DNA of 64,000 nucleotides. Source: Lineus longissimus. Its lineage: Eukaryota; Nemertea; Pilidiophora; Heteronemertea; Lineidae. The translations under genes were made by a program, and so were the position numbers. Each line of letters begins with the position of its first letter. Position 1 is the stretch's first letter. This document shows, one piece after another, positions 11,391 through 24,743 of the stretch. Under the pieces are notes generated by a model that had not been told where the DNA came from, searched no databases, and saw only the letters and a program-made list of their open reading frames with translations. Location: the NCBI RefSeq assembly GCF_910592395.1, contig NC_088313.1:20352437-20416436 (forward strand). Reading direction: 5' to 3'.

Positions 11391-14300
11391 CAATAATGCG
11401 ATTGACAAGGGTAAGAAAGCGAGAGATGTTCCACTTAGGGATGTTAATGTCACGTCACGACACGGACGCCGATATGTATGCATAAAGGTGGTCGGATAAA
11501 TGTTGACTCAGCAAACGTCTTTGATCAACAACGAAATTGTTGCTGACGTTCTTGTCCCTCACGTATATAGTCCATATTGATATGTTCCTTGCAATTACGA
11601 CGTAACGCTATGAAAACTATGATGTGAAATCGAAGTCTAAAAAGTGAGTCTATGTCTGTGTATTGTTACATTGTTATCAAATCAACATGTACATTCTGTG
11701 ATAATCCGATGCAACATATTTAGTCGATCCTACACTGCTGACGTAGCCCATGTCAGTGTCCGATTACATTCGAGTTTGATCACCTCGTCGCGACCACTGC
11801 TGACTGCATCGTAGTGTGAGTACCAGTTACCATGGGAATATAATCCTATATTAATTAACACATCGTAAATGTGATTGGTATCATTGCCGTAAGCGGGAAG
11901 TCATGTGAACTAAATGATATTTCTGATCAACTTGACATCTACCTGGCGAGTGGATAATCGGCTTTTAACGCGCCCTGTAGGTGGTTTCTCGAAGTAGATC
12001 TGCTCTCAAAAATTCTGATGAAAAAATTACGTCGGAGATTCTTCTTCTGTCAAAGAGTAGCACAAATGGCAAAGATGTTAGCTTGTACTTATACACGTAG
12101 CTCATTTCCAGTTGCTCGTTTGTGAGGAATCACCTGCGACAAACCCTGCACAAATTCGGATGAGTTGATGGGCCTGACGTACATGTATGTATTTCATTGG
12201 GCTACTAATGCAGATTGGACATCCTCTCAGCGGTCTATAGAAGCAGAACAATGGTGTCATTGTTGTGAACCCTTTGTGCAGTGATTGTCCGCCGGCGTGT
12301 TTAGGTAAAGCTGGCCTCAAAGACATTCGATTTCCTTTGCCCTTTGTCTTTGAGCCCACCCACTCACAGCATAGCGCTGGTACAAACAACCGATTAGCCG
12401 TCACCTCTTGCCAATTACTTCTTCTCCACGTGCCAGGAGTAATATGCAGCGCATGAGTTCGTAGTCAGCCGGCAATTACCCGTAATCAAACTATTTCCAA
12501 TAGACAGGTTTGAGGACCGTCAGATCCCAAGGTGGTCAGTGATGAAATCATTCCAAGTTGTGATTGATAACAGCAATATCCACCGCTCTAACCACGTGAA
12601 TAATTTCATATCAAGTGAGTAGAATATTGCTCAAGCGATTTTCCCCTTGTGGTCATATTGTCGAACATATTGGTCAGATTATAAATATTAATGGGAATTT
12701 TGTATTCTTGCAAGGAGCGTTGTACGATATTTCATTGCTGGTGTTGATAAATGCTCCCTCTCGTTCCCATTGAGGATTGTGGAGCTCTGCTGGTTACTGA
12801 TTACGGAACTTGCTGAACTCCAGTTTCTCTCCAGAGTCGTCTCAGTCGGGTCGACGGTGTATATCGATGTCCCTTAGATAAGAGAGCCATAACATAATAT
12901 TTGTCGATAGCGAAGTCAGCTTTAAGACTTTTGAAAGTTGATTTACAGAGACTTTACTACTATACACTAAATGCTCGTTGAGTGGATTTTCCTATTGAAA
13001 GATTTATATTTCGAATATGAACCATAAGTCTCTGAAGCGTAACAACACTAACCTTGAATGTTGCAGTGCTAATTGAAATCAGGCCCCTTCAGACATGTCG
13101 GGATAAGGACAACTACCGAGAATCGTGCCGTACGCGGTGAAAAAACCCAACTTTTATTATATTTATCAACCACACACAGCACGTTAGTTTCCTGTACGGA
13201 TTCCTCTTTGAAAAGAAATGTTCCGATATTCGTATCAAAAGCACGCATGTATAAGACTGGCTGTATTTATCGGTGGCGGATGTATACATGTAGCAGCATT
13301 CAGTCATGACAGTGTAATGCAATCACTTGAAGTCTTGGAGAAACCCTAGAGTTGATTACTCTTCTCTTTATCTGAAGAGAAACGTGTTTCAAAAGCAGGA
13401 AGAGTTTGCTTGCTACAGACAAATGTAAAATGAGGGGAGGGGAGGGGGGTCAAGTTTTATGTTGACCCGATCCGACTGGACACTATTAGCCCAAGTGCAT
13501 CTGGCTACAGGTACAATGGCAATACAACTGCTTTTGCGCAATTTAGATAGTCTTCAGAACAATGACAACTGCAGTATGTCCAAGATACACAGCAACAGGA
13601 ATTTGATCCAAACAAAATTGTTTATATTATTACCCCTAATTCATTGATATCCGTTTAATATATGGCTTTGGGCTTTCAGAGGTGTGATCAATCTTCCTGG
13701 TTTCCTTTCAAGTTGGTAATTGGCAGGCTGCGGATGTCCTTCTAAACGGTATCCTTGGGGATATGCGCAATAAAACAGACTGTCGTAATAGATTTATCGA
13801 GATGAACCGATTTGCATGTTCCTTTTTAAATAAGTGAATCCATCATCATTTCTGCTCCGTGAACATTGCAACCCTAGATGAGGAAGATGTTAAATGATCA
13901 AGATTGAGGGAACAGAAGTCATGCGACTATGTGCGTGTCCAATCAAAGGTGTCCCTCAAGGCAGCCATGATGACGTCGTCATAAGAAACGAGACTCGAAA
14001 TGTCAGGGTCGAAATGCAAGACATCATTAAAATCGTTTTTGCTCAATCAATGAATCATCCCGTGACAAATTAGGTGTCAACGTCGACGGATCGAGTTAAG
14101 AAGACTGAGAATGGCACCAGGCATGATTGAAGTTTGATTAAGGCAACGCTGGAGGCATCTTTTTGCTCCGCAGTTGAAATCAGGGACTTCGATTTTTGTA
14201 TGTGTTCAAGTGGAGGACGGTAGCAACAAGAAATACTAGCAGTGTGGCAAAGGGTGATCACTTACAGCTTGCTACCACGGTACCTGAGCTTACTAAGGAG

Positions 14301-17300
14301 TATATATAGTATTCTTAAGCAACGTGATAGCAATCTGATCGTTAAAAGCTACAGATTTGGAAGATTTCTCCCGCCTTTGATTCTTCTCGCCAATCTGTAT
14401 ATGTGTCTCGTTTGTGGTAATGGTCAGGGTCAGCGGCGTAAATAATTTCGACATCATCAGTTTGGGACCCAATCTATCAGCTCAATGGCGAGTGGAATTC
14501 GCAATCTCACCGTCTGAATTGACCGGGTCGACCCAGAGGTAAGTAAGGTGACCCTTGTGGCTATATGTGTCGGGAAAAGTGGCCATTAGGGTTCAATAGT
14601 CGCTCCAATGCATTGGTGATGGTAATGATGGAGTATTCCGTCGTTTGAGAAACAGTTGAATATCCATAGTCACACATTGTACCAAGACTTATAAACGAGG
14701 CGACGGTTTACACGATAAGTTCCTCTCATCAGGATGGTTTACGCGCCTTGAGGCCATGGTCTTTGTATTATACACCACAATGATGACAGTTCAAATTGGA
14801 TTTCTTTGATCTGCGGATGAAAGTGTTGGTGTCACTGACTAGAATACAAGGTTTTGCCGAACAGTTGATCACCTTCAGCCCATTCGCCCGTCAATATCCA
14901 ATCTTAAGTCAGTAGTCATTTATCTGATTGGCAGATGCACGACAAGTGCATAGTGAGCGGGCAATCATTTCGAAATGTCACTCTCCGCAGCAGAGGATGC
15001 GAGTTCTGTCAGGTTTGCGAATCCTTCCACGTACAAGTTGAGCATCGTTTACAAGCTATCAACGTTGAAGTCATTGTAAATTGACTGAGGTGAAGTCACC
15101 CACTTAAACAGAACAGTTCCACGACTGATTCTAAGGTCATGCGGCAAGTTTGTCGGCCAATGGTGGAATACGGAATGAACGTAAATAAACGAGACCATCG
15201 ATTTCCGTTATAAAATCAGCCTTGGATTCTGACAGAGGCGCCATTTAGCCTGTCGTTGCGTCCACAGCTGTTTATCTATGTAATTTGAATCAATCTGACA
15301 AAGTACTACTTAAAAGTCAAAGTCAACTTGAATCAATGATACAGATTAGTCAGAGTTACTTTTCATGTATTACGAATGAGCACTAACAGAAGGTTGTTCG
15401 AAAATGCATATATATTCATCGAGACAATTCGTGAGGCACTCAGTCTCCGCATTTTATTGAACATCTTTTTGTCCCCGCTGACGGATACGAAGAGAGTTGT
15501 TTTCGTTTTCGGCATCGCTCTTGGATTCGTGACCAAAAAAGATAAATCTCCCTCAGGCGATATTGTTGCCTGATGAAGGTAAATTGATGCCGTTTTTTAA
15601 CAAAGCGGCATAAGAAGTATGAACACCCGTCAATTCCCAGCAGACTATAAGTGTCGAGTTTTGTCATGACTGCTTGCAGAGCTAGGCTTCCGGATGGCGG
15701 CAGAACAATACAGCATTCGACAAGAGAAACCGTAAGACCAGAATTACATAGGGTTTACATAGTCATCTCAAAGGCAAATGAAAATGCTATTAAAAGCAAC
15801 ACCTGTCTGTTGCGAATGCTATGATGAAGTAACGTGTCGTGTCTGTACCTTAGATCAAAGATTGTGCTTCTTTGAGAGGCATTCACTTCCATTTTGTAAA
15901 ACCATTAACATTACATTTGAGCAAATCTTGAAAAGGAACATATTACTCAAAGTGGTTAAGAAGTGGGCGTTTTCTTTTCTTGACTTTTTCGACTTAGTGA
16001 TGCTGTTGACGTGTTTTGTATTCGTGAGTGGACTTCTTCAAGCGAAACCTGGCTAAGGAGACTGTGTTTATTGTAAAAAGAGATGGAAAGAGATTAAACA
16101 ACCAATACCCAGTCGAAATATGAAGACATAAGGACAACCACGTCAATCTTGAATGAAAATTACTTAAGTTGGCTTTGTCTTTGCCTTAGAGTAACCCTTT
16201 GACGACAATATGTAGTCTTCATTGTTAGCGGAATCTGTATTTAAGCGCTGCAAAGTTCTGTTGGAGTTGAGAGATGGCGAGTCGTGGACCATACGTGATT
16301 CCAATCACCCATTACTATTTATCTAGGAGACCATTACCGTACTGTTGGAGTCAAGAGGATGCATACAATGAATTATTCAACAGTCACACCTCCAGAATGG
16401 AACAAGTGCTGGTTGATTAAAGTGGATATGAGATATTTGAGCTAGAGACTTGGAATTTGCTAAAATTGAAATCTTTTTCTGCTTGGCAAATGTACCTCTC
16501 TATCTGCGAGCGTAAACCTTCACGGTCTATAGTCACGTACTAACTTCCCTTAATTTGGCCGCCACTCATATATCAGCTGTTTATAATTGCAAGTTATGCG
16601 ATGTTGAAGAAGTGATAGACCTCGAGAAATGTTACATTACTAGTTTGAAAATGTGCGATTTTTTTAATTCAGAATTGAGATCTTCTTACTGAATCTTTTT
16701 CGTAATTGAAAGGTGACATTTCTGTCAAAAAGAATCAATTCACTTTAATCGCAGCCAGAAGCAAAAAGAGACTTGTGATGCGATTGAAGGAGATTAAGAA
16801 AGAATTAGATTGCAACGGAAGGCAAGAAACTTTGCCCACTTTTTACACCGTTCAGCACGAGTGTTCATTCTTCAGTAATATCGGTTAAGCCACACAATTA
16901 CAAAAAATGATATCGACATGTTTTGATACAACTCTTAAGGAAAGTTGACATGCAAAATGTTCCGCTGAAGACAAACGAAGCATTGTTCTGACGAGTCTCT
17001 CTCTCTTACTAAGTAATTAGAGTAATCCTCAGGGAAGGGTCTATGTCATCTTTGGCGTTCTTGGCCAAGACAATGATCAACACGATTACGGAGAGGCGAC
17101 TGAAATAAACAGATATTTCCACTACAGGGAGAAGTTTATAATTTCGTGGCTGTAAGGCAGCGTGGTAAAACCTTTTGAATCCCGAAACGCTGCATTTGTT
17201 TTGTTGGACTTGTTTGACGAATTCCTATGGCTATTACAAACTCACATATTGTAGATTCGTCCCGCTGATGAAAAAAGCTAAGGAACAGAAAAAGTGAACT

Positions 17301-20300
17301 GTTACTGCCTCGATACAAAGATAGATGTTTCTTCGCCTTTTATTATAGCTTTTCACAAACTCCATGATAAAGCAACGTGCAACATCTTCATCTGTTGCCA
17401 ACCTCTTCCACACAATATAGGGACTATGATCGTCTCTATTGATGGCTGCAAGAAACGATGATATACAGTGGTGACCGTCGGGTACTGGTACGCTACAAAC
17501 CTCGGCTTTCGGCCATCCACAGTAAAAAGTTACAAGGAAATACAATGCTCGAATGTACGCATTGTATTACAAACCATTTATTTTAGGAGACACAAGGACT
17601 GTTTTGCTGTAATCAGAGTCTACCTATCATTTATTTATCTTTGTTAGTTCCATCCCTTTGTCTCCTGAAACGGGCTTGTAATCTTTCAAGAAGGAAATTA
17701 TGTAAAAAACCGTCTGCGGCGTTATTGTAATGCAAGCAAATACGCGTTAAAATGCCTCGCTTCCATCGTCGTTAATGTATAACATTCAACTAAAAACTAA
17801 TCACACAAAATGATATCGTTTGCATCTGTCACAGCAAGATAGTAATTGACACATTACCAAGCTCATCTTGGCTTATTATTGGCTATAGGATCTCAAAGCT
17901 TCCAGGGTGGCCGCGCAACCATCAAAGTATGCAGGCCAATGAGGAAGGCCGAAAAAACTCTGTATCACCAGCGGACGCTTTGCCACTCTCATTGCCTTGT
18001 CAGCATCTCGTTTAGTGTATGGAACATCACGCACAAGCGGCAAGGTCCGTTCGTATATTTCCTTATAATTGCTTTAATGAGAGTGATGAAACGTTAATAA
18101 GAATTCATCAACATGTAATAGGTAAAATTAGAATCGTACTTGCCCCGTTTTTCTCAAAAACATCATCAAGGTTCGGCTGTGTGATTAGACAAAGGTGGTC
18201 ATGGAATTGTGACCATCAGCGTCGGTTTCAAATCATTGCAACCGATTATGATCAAGATGCTACTGAACTCCCACGCCTTCATAGGTTGATTAAGAGAGAG
18301 TCGTTGTAGTCACAACTAAGGACCATTCGGTGTTGATGTGATGGCTAACCTTCATTTTGACTTCTTTTAGAAAATTTATTTTACCTCTTGATCACTGCGT
18401 TCTCCGGCTTGGTGTCGCAACCAAGGACAAATCGGTGTTGATGGCTGATGCTTCTTTTGCCCGGTGCAGGGGATCTCTGCAAGTCGTCTGTCTGCTCTCA
18501 TAATGGGGCTGTTTGTCATAATGGGCCTGTTTTTCAGTTACTTTCACGGCCCGTGGTTCCCCAGGCTGCCATGATGTGATGATTGTACAAATTGGTCACC
18601 GTCGTCTCCTTCGGATCCCCGGTTCTGATCGCAGTTTCCCGGTTATCAACGACGAATAGCTTTGCAAAGGAATCAAGCTGCTCTAAGAGTGCGTACAATG
18701 AAAACATGTCAAGGTACTGCACGGATTATTGTCCGCGGTGATGTTCGATAAAATGAAAAGTACATATAGACAAGGTTAAGCAAAGAAAAACCAGTCAAAC
18801 GCGTAGCAACCATGTTTCGTCCCAAGTTGATGCCACGGACGACTGGGGACTGTTGGTCAGAGATCGCCGCTAGTATAATCCAGACGGTGAAATCCGTCTA
18901 CGTCTTCATCAACGATTTGCATGTATCGACAACATCGCCGGACAAAGGTCTTCTTATGGTACCACTCTGTTACAGAATAGGAGGACCTCTTGCTACTAAC
19001 AAAGCTATTCCTCGATTGAAATTCCTGTTGCCTCTTCTTTGATCCAAGATAATGCCCTTCTCAACCGATAGTGATAAATCGTTAGCTGATCGACGACAAG
19101 ATAATAGGCGCCACGGACGTGCCTTGCTGAAGAGCCCGAGTCACAGTCAGCTTTTGCTTGAATCTGCACGGTCATTATATGAAATACGGTCGTGTTGCAG
19201 ACCACTGCATCTACTGCAGAATCTAACAATAAGCTCAGTATTTGCAGGCGAAGTTAAATATCCTGGGCAAACAACCTTCAGATGGTCAGTTTAATCCTAT
19301 TGGCAGCCATTTTGGATTCTGACAACATCGCCATCTTCTGACCGCCATCTTGGATTATTAGGTAACCACTAAAGATGCCGAATATCATGGATAATATATG
19401 GTATCAGGACCACAAAACCATTGAGAAAACATTGACTAGAAAAACGCCAGGTTTCCTTTTCCTAAGCCTTGTCCGTCTTATGTCAGAAATACAAAATTCA
19501 GATCAAGTTTTGAGTCTCGTCCGTGTGATATCCATCACTTCAAAATGTTCAAAAGGTGGGTGTAACTACATGTAGGGGCCTATTAACTAACATTTTTAAC
19601 AAGGTCTTATCGAGTCATTGAATTATCTTGTTCCCAAGACGGGACCATTAGATTGTTTTGAAAAGTTGCGGGAAAATATATGCCTCCCCCGGGAATGCTT
19701 GGATGTCTTTCCGCCTATCTTCAAGTGAAAACAAGGTTACTTTTGGGGTTGAGGTTTTGTGTAAACTCAAATAACGCGCTGTTTGACTATTTCGCAACGA
19801 CCACCAAGGGATATTATACAGCGAAAGATTTTACATCGGCAAAAAAATATAGTCTGCTGAATTGTACATCTTCAAGTGCAAATAAACTAGTCAAATCACC
19901 ATTGAGAGACAATCTTAATGTCTTAGGTTGTCTTTAGAATTGGCGGGTGAACACCCTAAGGCATCATAATGGCACCATGTTAACGGTTCGATGAGTTCCT
20001 GCATCTTTTTATGAGACGCAATGTACTGAAATATGCGACAATTTCTTCTTTAAATTATCCAAACTTTTTTTGGAGAATATTCAACAGTCGTCTCACGAAA
20101 TTGGTACTCTCAATAAATTTCCCCAAGTGTATCCTAATTTTCAATTTCTTAATTTGTAAATTTGTCAGTTTAGACAGCAACTGGCCAGTTTTCTACTTGC
20201 TTGAAGCCTATTAATGACTGGGGTCGGAGGCCTGTTATAAAGTGGAGTATGTAGCTTACTCAACCAAAGAATCGTGTCAAGGCTGCATGGTGAATACTAG

Positions 20301-20814
20301 TACATGTAATTGGCCTAGATATCATAATGATGTTTATGGGGATTGACTACTATCCCAAATGGTATTGATCGCAATTTTTTAGTACTTATAGGTCATGCTA
20401 TTTCGTGGACGAACACAATCTTCCACAGGTGCGTATATCTTTACTGCTTGTATTACTTTACCGGTTTCTCCAAGAGCAAGACAAGACAGGGCAATCAATC
20501 TGTCTGTCTTCGTCAAAGCGCCTCGCAAAGGACCGTTTGAATAGCTGCGATCTTCGATTCAAAATTGAATACAACAATATTCGCTCATTTGCCGTGGTCA
20601 CCGTTGGTGGCAGCGACTTACGAGTAGATTTCAAACCCAGCGATTACCGGATTCACCCGCAGCCGAGAGATCATTTCGTCGGATAGCAGTGATTATAATC
20701 GCGGGTCGCTGCGATTACATCGTTTGTTTCCGAGGCGTCTAACCAAGTCCATCCTACTTTGTCTCTCTAAGTAGCCATCCTTGATTCCTCGTCTCGTTTC
20801 AGATTATTATCATC
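11391..20814. other. Long intergenic region, no gene recognised
   Basis: About 9.4 kb upstream of the kinase gene. Several minus- and plus-strand open frames of 60-100 codons exist (for example 12102-12404, 17234-17545 and 15376-15573). None shows a domain motif, a convincing start context or flanking splice signals that join to another exon. A partial direct repetition of AAGGACxAxTCGGTGTTGATG is visible at about 18319 and 18423. Confidence 0.45.
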
Positions 20815-23800
20815 ATGGCATGCAAGTCCGCTGAAGCCCCAAAATACGACATAGAAATTGACAAGGAGAACTACGAGGAAGGTGTCTACGCTATTCTTGC
20901 CGAGCTAAGACCACAATGGAAGAAGGAGACGATTCAGTTCAGGGTACGTACCGGGAGTCTCTCATTCACATGCCGATTCAGTTCAGGGTACGCACCGGGG
21001 GTCCCTCATTCACATGCCGATTCAGTTCAAGGTACGTACCGGGGGTCTCTCATTCACATGCCGATTCAGTTCAAGGTACGTACCGGGGTATCTCATTCAC
21101 ATGCCGATTCAGTTCAGGGTACGTACCGGGAGTCTCTCATTCACATGCCGATTCAGTTCAAGGTACGTACCGGGGGTCCCTCATTCACAAGCCGATTCAG
21201 TTCAAGGTACGTACCGGGGGTATCTCATTCACATGCCGATTCAGTTCAGGGTACGTACCGAGGGTCCCTCATTCACATGCCGATTCAGTTCAAGGTACGT
21301 ACCGGGGGTATCTCATTCATATGCCGATTCAGTTCAGGGTACGTACCGGGGGTCTCTCATTCACATGCCGATTCAGTTCAAGGTACGTACCGGGGGTCCC
21401 TCATTCACAAGCCGATTCAGTTCAAGGTACGTACCGGAGGACTCTCATTCACAAGCCGATTCATCAGCGGTGTGTGACAATCCTCAAGTCTCTGTCTCCA
21501 TGTGGAAGGTTGGTCACCGACGCACGACGCCGATAGATCGGCCATTCAGCAATACTTATTCTCGTCGAAGTTGATCAGTTAACCTCATCGAAGATGCAGC
21601 TAGTCACCGGAAATATGTTCGTCGTGGGGAAGGGAACCTTTCGTAGCCCTGAAGCCAAATTCGGAATCCAATGTGTGTTGTTTCGTTTCCCGATGATAAC
21701 AATGAAAAGTACCATACGACTAACCCTTTCAGGTGATTGCTCAAGGTATCGTAAACCTTATGGTTGTGTGTCACGTGACAGAAGATTGCAAAGATGCTGT
21801 TGTTGTAAGAGTCTTCGGCAGTCTAATAGCAGCCGTTGTCAACCGAGACCAAGAAATCAAAGTGAACCAATTGTTCAGTGACATGGGCCTTGGTGCAACC
21901 CTGCTCGCCGTCTTCAAGAATGGCATCTGCTCGGGTTTTCTCAAAGGGAAAAGCTTCACGTTTATGGATATGGACAACATTAAAGATTTTGGAACTGCAA
22001 GGTAAGCGAGCCAAAATGACAGCTGCTATCAATAGGCAGGTTTCGCAACCCTTATGCGAACGACGAACTATAAATGTCTTTCGTGTCATCAAGTTCATCG
22101 GGACACTCGTAAATGGTCTTCTATACGAGTCATCGGCTAAATTTTCGGTTGTCGATGAATTACTTTTACAAACTTCCTACTTCGTCCTTCGTCGTTGCTC
22201 GTAAGGGTTGCGGAACTAAACATCATTGCTTCATCTTCTTTAGCTAAGACGAGACAGACTTTGGTGTGTTTCGATCTTTTCTTTGGCGTGCACGGCCAAT
22301 CTTAATCATCAATAACTTTGGGCTTTTTTTCTGCAGGAAGATAGCGAAAGCAATAGCCGCCATCCACTGCAACAATACTGCTAGCCAAGCAAAGGAACTT
22401 GGTATCGGGAAAGGCTCCGACTTCATTGCCTTAGCTGCTGCTGCTCTGGAGGGTTGGCCAATACCCTTCCAAGATAAGGAACTGGAGAAGTGGTAAGCAC
22501 ATTTGCCCTGCTTACAGGTGGAGGTAACGTGATAAGGTCAGTGATGGAAATATCATGCCATATTGCCAATGTTCTGTCCTCACATGTCATTACAATAGGC
22601 CTGTACCATCTCCGCCCTGGTATAAGTTAGACAAGGAAATAGACATACAAATGTAAATCTGACGATTTTGGTACAGAGAAGACAGCAATCCAGTTTAAAA
22701 AGCTAGCCTTCAATATGTGAAGCCGTATGACCCTTTTGGACAACCTCGACCAGCCCGACCGGTATTGTATAGGACCGTCAACCAATTTCTTTCCAGGTTC
22801 TATGAGCGCGTTCCTAAAAAAGATATTCTCAAAGAAGAATTTGCCATCGCGCAAGGGGTAATAGCCGAGATAGATAAGGAAACACATGTCCTGTGTCACG
22901 GCGACCTCAACCCTACGAATTTCATGACAGAGGACGACACCGGTAAGTCAGGGTAACTTGCCTTGATTTCCCCCGCACGAACGGTAGAATATTGGATTAC
23001 CTCCTTCATATAAGATGCAGTGTTCTACCCTCTTCCACACACTCTCACTTCCTACTACTTAACTTTTCTGTTACAAAAATTATGATTGTTTTCTTCAGGT
23101 GACATCAGGCTGGTTGATTTTGAATGTGCTGGATTCAATACCCCTTTCTCAGACCTGTCCACCTTTTTCCTAATATCAGCTGCCGGTAAGTTGATCACTC
23201 AGTTAAGCCAAGAGAGTGACATCTGCCTCTGAAGCTTTTATCACGGACTCGGTGTGGAGCATTGACTGGCAAGGGCATGTTTTAAAGACTGGCAAGCAAC
23301 GTCAGGATGGATATTAAGTCTGAGGGTCTATGCCTGCACTTCCAGATGTATAGCAGAGAGCTACATGTATGCTCCAATCGGATCATCCAAGTATCATCTT
23401 GACCCTCAGTATACCCACAATGTATTGCCATTGATCAGCTTCCATGCTACGCGGCAGAACCTACGGAGGCCATACCGCTGAAAGTTCAGAATGACGAGCA
23501 TGGAGTGGTCAACATTCCAGCGAGTGCAAAGAAAAAGAATACATGTATATGTAAAATTCTTCACCCAGCTTGCCGCTTGTGGTCAGTTGCCGGAGATGCC
23601 ACTGTTGTTGTACTGACCCAGCCATTGCACTGATTGCCAGCGAGTCATCCTTCGCCTTACCAGGCCCACCAGCATTCAGGGTAAATGGTTAAAGGAAGTC
23701 CACCTGATGCATTTTCTTGCCAAACCATTCCAGGTCCTATGTGTACTGACTTAGAATCAGCCCAGCACAGCCCAGAATACCACAGGATATTTCTCCGCGC

Positions 23801-24743
23801 CTATCTGGAGGAAATAAGGCGACAAGATGGCGTGAAGGGCGATGTCAGCGACCGGGAGGTGGAACGATATTATGCCATAGTGGATAGGCTTACTATTGTG
23901 AGTACATGTATAGTTTTCCTCTTCTTCATTTTCTTCTTATCTTCTCCCTTTAGTCCTACTTTCCAAGAAAATGGCCTACATCGAGATTTCCAGCGGAAAT
24001 CTTTGCCTGTGGCGCGTCTACTTGTTTTGCCTTGCAAATGACTGCAACCATTTCAACGAGAGAAAGTCTTTATATCAGGCCCGAGGCAACTGATTAGGCC
24101 TTTACGAAAGAGACATCTGACCTTGAAATAAGGGAAGTTGAAGCATGAGAAGTATGGACCTAGCAGAATCAGATCAGTTTATGACTTTAGATATGAGCTT
24201 TTAATAATATTCTTTTCAGGCAATGCAATTTTATGGTATGATACTCTGTCCCAGCTATCTGGCTAGCAATCCCAACTTGACGGTGGAGGGGATGAACTTT
24301 AAGCAGATTATAACGTAAGTTGTCTCGTAGGAGAGTAGGATCCAGTCCTTTTTACAGGCGTACATTATAGTTTAACACACTGAGAAAGCGATTGCCTGTG
24401 GTATGCACTGAAGGTACGCGGATTTTCATAGTTTAGTAAAATAGCAAAAATGAACCCTTCTCACTTACAATAAGCAGGAGTATCAGGTAAGTTCAACACA
24501 TATGTTTGATATATATGTACCTTGTGACGGTGTAGCTTCAAACAGCCGTTATAAAATACCGTTTCATGATGCAAGATACTGATCATGAGGGGCGTAGCTG
24601 GGGGCAGGGCGGGGACGAATGCTACGCCTCTGGTACAGTATATACAGCCATACTATCACTGTAACTGTATTTTCAGGCCATTTCTGTTGCGTTGGGATTA
24701 CTACGTCAGGTATAAAGACAGAATGTTGTCCAAGATAGATTAG
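20815..24743 (+). CDS. Ethanolamine/choline-kinase-like phosphotransferase, 8 exons, 370 aa
   Basis: Exons: 20815-20943, 21733-22001, 22337-22492, 22797-22942, 23099-23185, 23734-23897, 24220-24314 and 24677-24743. All introns are GT..AG, phases agree, and the joined frame ends at TAG. The family phosphorylates ethanolamine or choline with ATP in the cytosol, the first step of the Kennedy pathway. Residues about 28-45 (LRPQW, then QGIVN) match the family's N-lobe opening. Residues 219-226 (HGDLNPTN) are the catalytic Brenner-type loop with D221 and N226, and D240-F-E242 is the metal-binding DFE. The tail (WDYYVRYK) resembles the family's C-terminal helix. Two oddities: the loop is HGD rather than the HND usual in animal choline and ethanolamine kinases, and the DIGNHF-like stretch after DFE is replaced by SDLSTFF. 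It is therefore a divergent member, and substrate preference cannot be read from sequence. The start at 20815 is the first in-frame ATG of exon 1 and gives a normal family length. Confidence 0.88.
20931..21463 (+). repeat. 44-bp minisatellite, 12 units, seeded on the exon 1 5' splice site
   Basis: Units start at 20931, 20975, 21019, 21063 (43 bp), 21106, 21150, 21194, 21238, 21282, 21326, 21370 and 21414, followed by a 6-base stub. Unit 1 is the last 13 coding bases of kinase exon 1 plus the first 31 bases of intron 1. Every unit repeats the exon end and donor: TTCAGG or TTCAAG followed by GTACGT, except unit 2, which has GTACGC. Units vary at a few sites (GGGTCTCT, GGGTCCCT, GGGTATCT, CACATGCC or CACAAGCC). 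Because 44 is not a multiple of 3 and no unit contains a stop in any register, all three forward frames are open across the array. Confidence 0.95.

Noticed and set aside
15376-15573. Frame containing KRVVFVFGIALG, briefly reminiscent of a glycosyltransferase strand
   Set aside because: The resemblance covers about ten hydrophobic residues, and no DxD or other family motif follows in any frame.
17234-17545. Minus-strand 103-codon frame with several Cys and a hydrophobic end
   Set aside because: No recognised motif, no partner exon and no convincing start context; length is compatible with chance.
20916-21574. Three long overlapping open frames (186-220 codons) that look like repetitive proteins
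   Set aside because: They are the 44-bp minisatellite read in its three registers. Only the first 43 codons of one frame are kinase exon 1. They are treated as a repeat with possible splicing consequences, not as separate genes.
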